NCBI GenBank assembly: GCA_937921525.1 | Contig: CAKZUM010000721.1 | Location: forward strand, 1-7,763 | DNA length: 7,763 nt | Source: an uncultured Saprospiraceae bacterium | Lineage (GTDB): Bacteria; Bacteroidota; Bacteroidia; Chitinophagales; Saprospiraceae | Direction of reading: 5' to 3' | Shown here: in pieces, positions 5,899-7,763 of the stretch | Layout of the letters: every line of letters starts with the position of its first letter | Numbering within the stretch: the first letter of the stretch is position 1 | Notes under the pieces: model-generated | What the model saw: only the letters and a program-made list of their open reading frames with translations | Database searches by the model: none | Told to the model about the DNA's origin: nothing | Made by a program: the position numbers and the translations under genes

Positions 5899-7608
5899 CT
5901 ACAGATTCCCTTTCTTTAATTCACTAACGGCATGGTCTGCTGCTCTAGCTGTCAACGCCATATACGTTAAAGAAGGGTTTTGACAAGCAGAAGAAGTCAT
6001 ACATGCTCCATCTGTCACGAAAACGTTTTGAGCATCCCAAACTTGGTTCCATTTGTTTAAAACAGAGGTCTTAGGATCTCTACCCATTCTTGCCGTACCC
6101 ATTTCGTGAATACCTGTGCCTGGGAAACTTTTACTGTCGTATGTTTCTACATTTTTAAAACCAGCTTCTTCTAATATGGAAGCAGCTTGTACTCTCATAT
6201 CTTCTCTCATTTTCCATTCATTCTCCTTCCACTCTGCATCAAATGTAATAGTTGGCTGACCATACATATCAGTCAGCTCTCTATTTAAGGTCATTTTATT
6301 TTCGTGATATGGAAGACATTCTCCAAAGGCCGTCATTCCCATACTCCATGGGCCAGGCTCTTGTGCCAATTCTTTAATTGGCTTACCTACGGTTAATTCT
6401 TTTACATATCTAGACCAATTAGATCTACTTGCGCCTCCTTGATAGCCATATCCACGTAGGTAATTCTTTTTAGTATCTGGTCGTCCTGGAAGATTTTGGA
6501 AACGCGGGATATAAATACCGTTCGCTCTTCTACCTTTATAATATCGATCATTAAAACCATCATAAGTGCCTCTAGCACCTGTTCTAAAGTGATGATCCAT
6601 CATATTATGCCCTAACTCTCCGCTAGAACTACCTAAACCATTCTCCCATATATCTGTAGCAGACTGCATTAATATTTGCGTACTAGGAATACAAGAAGCA
6701 TTGACGAATACAATTTTTGAATGGAAATCCATGAACTCTCCAGTTTCTGTGTCCATGACTCGAACACCTGAAACTTTCTTGCTATCCTTATCATAAATCA
6801 ACTCCGTTACATTAGAAAATGGGCGAAGCGTCAAATTGCCTGTAGCCTCTGCTGCTGGCAAAGTAGAAGCATTACTACTGAAATAGCCTCCATAAGGACA
6901 GCCTCTCATACAAAGGTTTCTAAATTGACATTTACCCCTTCCTTTATGATCGACTGTTATATTTGCTGTACGACCAATCGTTAATATTCTATCATTAAAT
7001 CTTTCTGCCACTCTTTCTCGTACATGCTGCTCTACACAGTTTAATTCCATTGGAGGTAAAAACTGACCATCTGGTAAATTGACTAAACCCTCCTTCTGAC
7101 CACTGATGCCAGCAAAACTTTCTGCATAATCATACCATTTTTCAATATCCTTATATCGAATAGGCCAATCTACCGCTATTCCCTCTTTCGCATTTGCCTC
7201 AAAGTCCATTTCACTCCATCTATAACTTTGCCGCCCCCATAGTAAAGATCGTCCTCCAACATGGTAGCCTCTTATCCAATCAAAACGCTTAGTTTCACTG
7301 TAAGGATGCTCGGTGTCCTTTACCCACCAATGTTTCGTAGATTCTCGGATGGTATATCCAGTTCTTAGCTGCTTTTCATAATCCTTACTATCGGAAGACA
7401 AAACCATGTCTCTATTAGGAAAATCCCAAGTATTCATATTCATAGTTGGATAATCCAACTTGTGGCGAACATTCCGACCTTTTTCTAATACTAACGTTTT
7501 TAGTCCTTTTTCGGTGAGTTCTTTTGCAGCCCAGCCACCACTAATTCCAGAGCCAATGACAATAGCATCATAGCTATTTTGCTCTTTTGCTTTAAGATTT
7601 AGGTTCAT
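5899..7608 (-). CDS. GMC-family FAD dehydrogenase with 3Fe-4S-type cysteine motif (catalytic subunit)
   Basis: This 569-aa flavoenzyme should oxidise a sugar, sugar acid or polyol and pass electrons on to a carrier. The FAD-binding motif GSGISGGWAAKEL starts at G19, with the ribose-contacting acidic residue near E42 (LVLEKG). The GMC signature region is GYHVGGRSLLWG (114-125). The C-terminal GMC domain has HEMGTARMG with H501, then TDGACMTSSACQNPSLT with N544; H501 and N544 are the expected catalytic pair. C227-x5-C233-x3-C237 (CQFRNLCMRGC) has the spacing of the cysteines that bind the 3Fe-4S cluster in Burkholderia FAD-glucose dehydrogenase, so it is probably not an oxygen-using oxidase. 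The N-terminus (MNLNLKAKEQNSYDAIVIG) has no signal peptide, so export would rely on the Tat-bearing subunit 3 protein encoded next. It is the first gene of the minus-strand set, with a large palindrome 41 bp upstream of its start. The substrate is unknown; glycoside 3-dehydrogenase (LacA-like) is one candidate. Confidence 0.93.
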   Translation of the reverse strand: MNLNLKAKEQNSYDAIVIGSGISGGWAAKELTEKGLKTLVLEKGRNVRHKLDYPTMNMNTWDFPNRDMVLSSDSKDYEKQLRTGYTIRESTKHWWVKDTEHPYSETKRFDWIRGYHVGGRSLLWGRQSYRWSEMDFEANAKEGIAVDWPIRYKDIEKWYDYAESFAGISGQKEGLVNLPDGQFLPPMELNCVEQHVRERVAERFNDRILTIGRTANITVDHKGRGKCQFRNLCMRGCPYGGYFSSNASTLPAAEATGNLTLRPFSNVTELIYDKDSKKVSGVRVMDTETGEFMDFHSKIVFVNASCIPSTQILMQSATDIWENGLGSSSGELGHNMMDHHFRTGARGTYDGFNDRYYKGRRANGIYIPRFQNLPGRPDTKKNYLRGYGYQGGASRSNWSRYVKELTVGKPIKELAQEPGPWSMGMTAFGECLPYHENKMTLNRELTDMYGQPTITFDAEWKENEWKMREDMRVQAASILEEAGFKNVETYDSKSFPGTGIHEMGTARMGRDPKTSVLNKWNQVWDAQNVFVTDGACMTSSACQNPSLTYMALTARAADHAVSELKKGNL

Positions 7609-7649
7609 ACAATATATTTAGTTTAGTAACGATAAAACAATAACTTGAA

Positions 7650-7760
7650 CATCTAGGACGGAATCTTTTGCCCTCATTTTCTCTTAAAAAATACTTCCGT
7701 AGCTAGGCTATGCAAGGATTTTTTAAGAAAAACTGAGAACAAAATCTTCTCGTCCAGATG
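7650..7760. repeat. 111-bp near-perfectly centred palindrome upstream of the GMC gene
   Basis: The two arms mirror each other about position 7705. CATCT-a-GGACG (7650-7660) pairs with CGTCC-AGATG (7751-7760), and CTTAAAAAAT (7683-7692) pairs perfectly with ATTTTTTAAG (7718-7727). The centre CGTAGCTAGGCTATG (7698-7712, read from its C) folds back on itself with two wobble pairs. Roughly 39 of 47 arm positions match, and the two single-base bulges cancel. No ORF is present. It begins 41 bp upstream of the GMC start codon and ends 3 bp before the window edge, so the full element may extend further. It could be a mobile palindromic repeat, or the terminator of a gene outside the window. Confidence 0.8.
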
Positions 7761-7763
7761 ACC

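Overview
The window looks like chromosomal DNA of a low-GC member of the Bacteroidota (inference). The evidence is the run miaB, then a receiverless sigma-54 activator, then an LptE-family lipoprotein, which is a familiar neighbourhood in that phylum. Start codons lack obvious Shine-Dalgarno sequences, there is a TAnnTTTG-type -7 box upstream of miaB, and the Tat-signal sugar-oxidation genes are of a kind common in environmental Bacteroidota. I cannot fix the family or genus; a Saprospiria- or Cytophagia-like lineage is only a guess.

Layout: positions 1-200 form the miaB leader with a possible promoter. The plus strand then carries miaB (201-1640), a sigma-54-dependent Fis-type regulator (1822-3102) and lptE (3092-3604, overlapping the regulator by 11 bp). 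A tRNA-Thr(UGU) with encoded CCA lies on the minus strand at 3620-3696, convergent with lptE. A 251-bp spacer with a strong hairpin separates it from a minus-strand set of three genes. Reading in the direction of transcription these are a GMC oxidoreductase (7608-5899), a gluconate 2-dehydrogenase subunit 3-like Tat lipoprotein (5615-5037) and a hydroxypyruvate-isomerase-like TIM-barrel protein with an export signal (4859-3948).

The three minus-strand genes make a coherent periplasmic sugar- or polyol-oxidation module. The GMC subunit has the FAD motif, the His/Asn active-site pair and a C-x5-C-x3-C motif like that binding the 3Fe-4S cluster in bacterial FAD-glucose dehydrogenase. It has no signal peptide of its own, so the Tat-signal small subunit probably carries it across the membrane. 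The exported TIM-barrel isomerase/epimerase could act on the keto-sugar product. No cytochrome c subunit is in the window.

The most unusual aspect is non-coding. At least four different large palindromic elements (1701-1769, 4872-5029, 5725-5820, 7650-7760) plus a partial relative of one (5851-5893) fill the gaps between genes, including both gaps inside the putative operon. They look like REP/MITE-type extragenic palindromes. The 158-bp one at 4872-5029 has nested, mutually exclusive hairpins, and its terminal sequence recurs a few bases after the stop codons of two successive genes.
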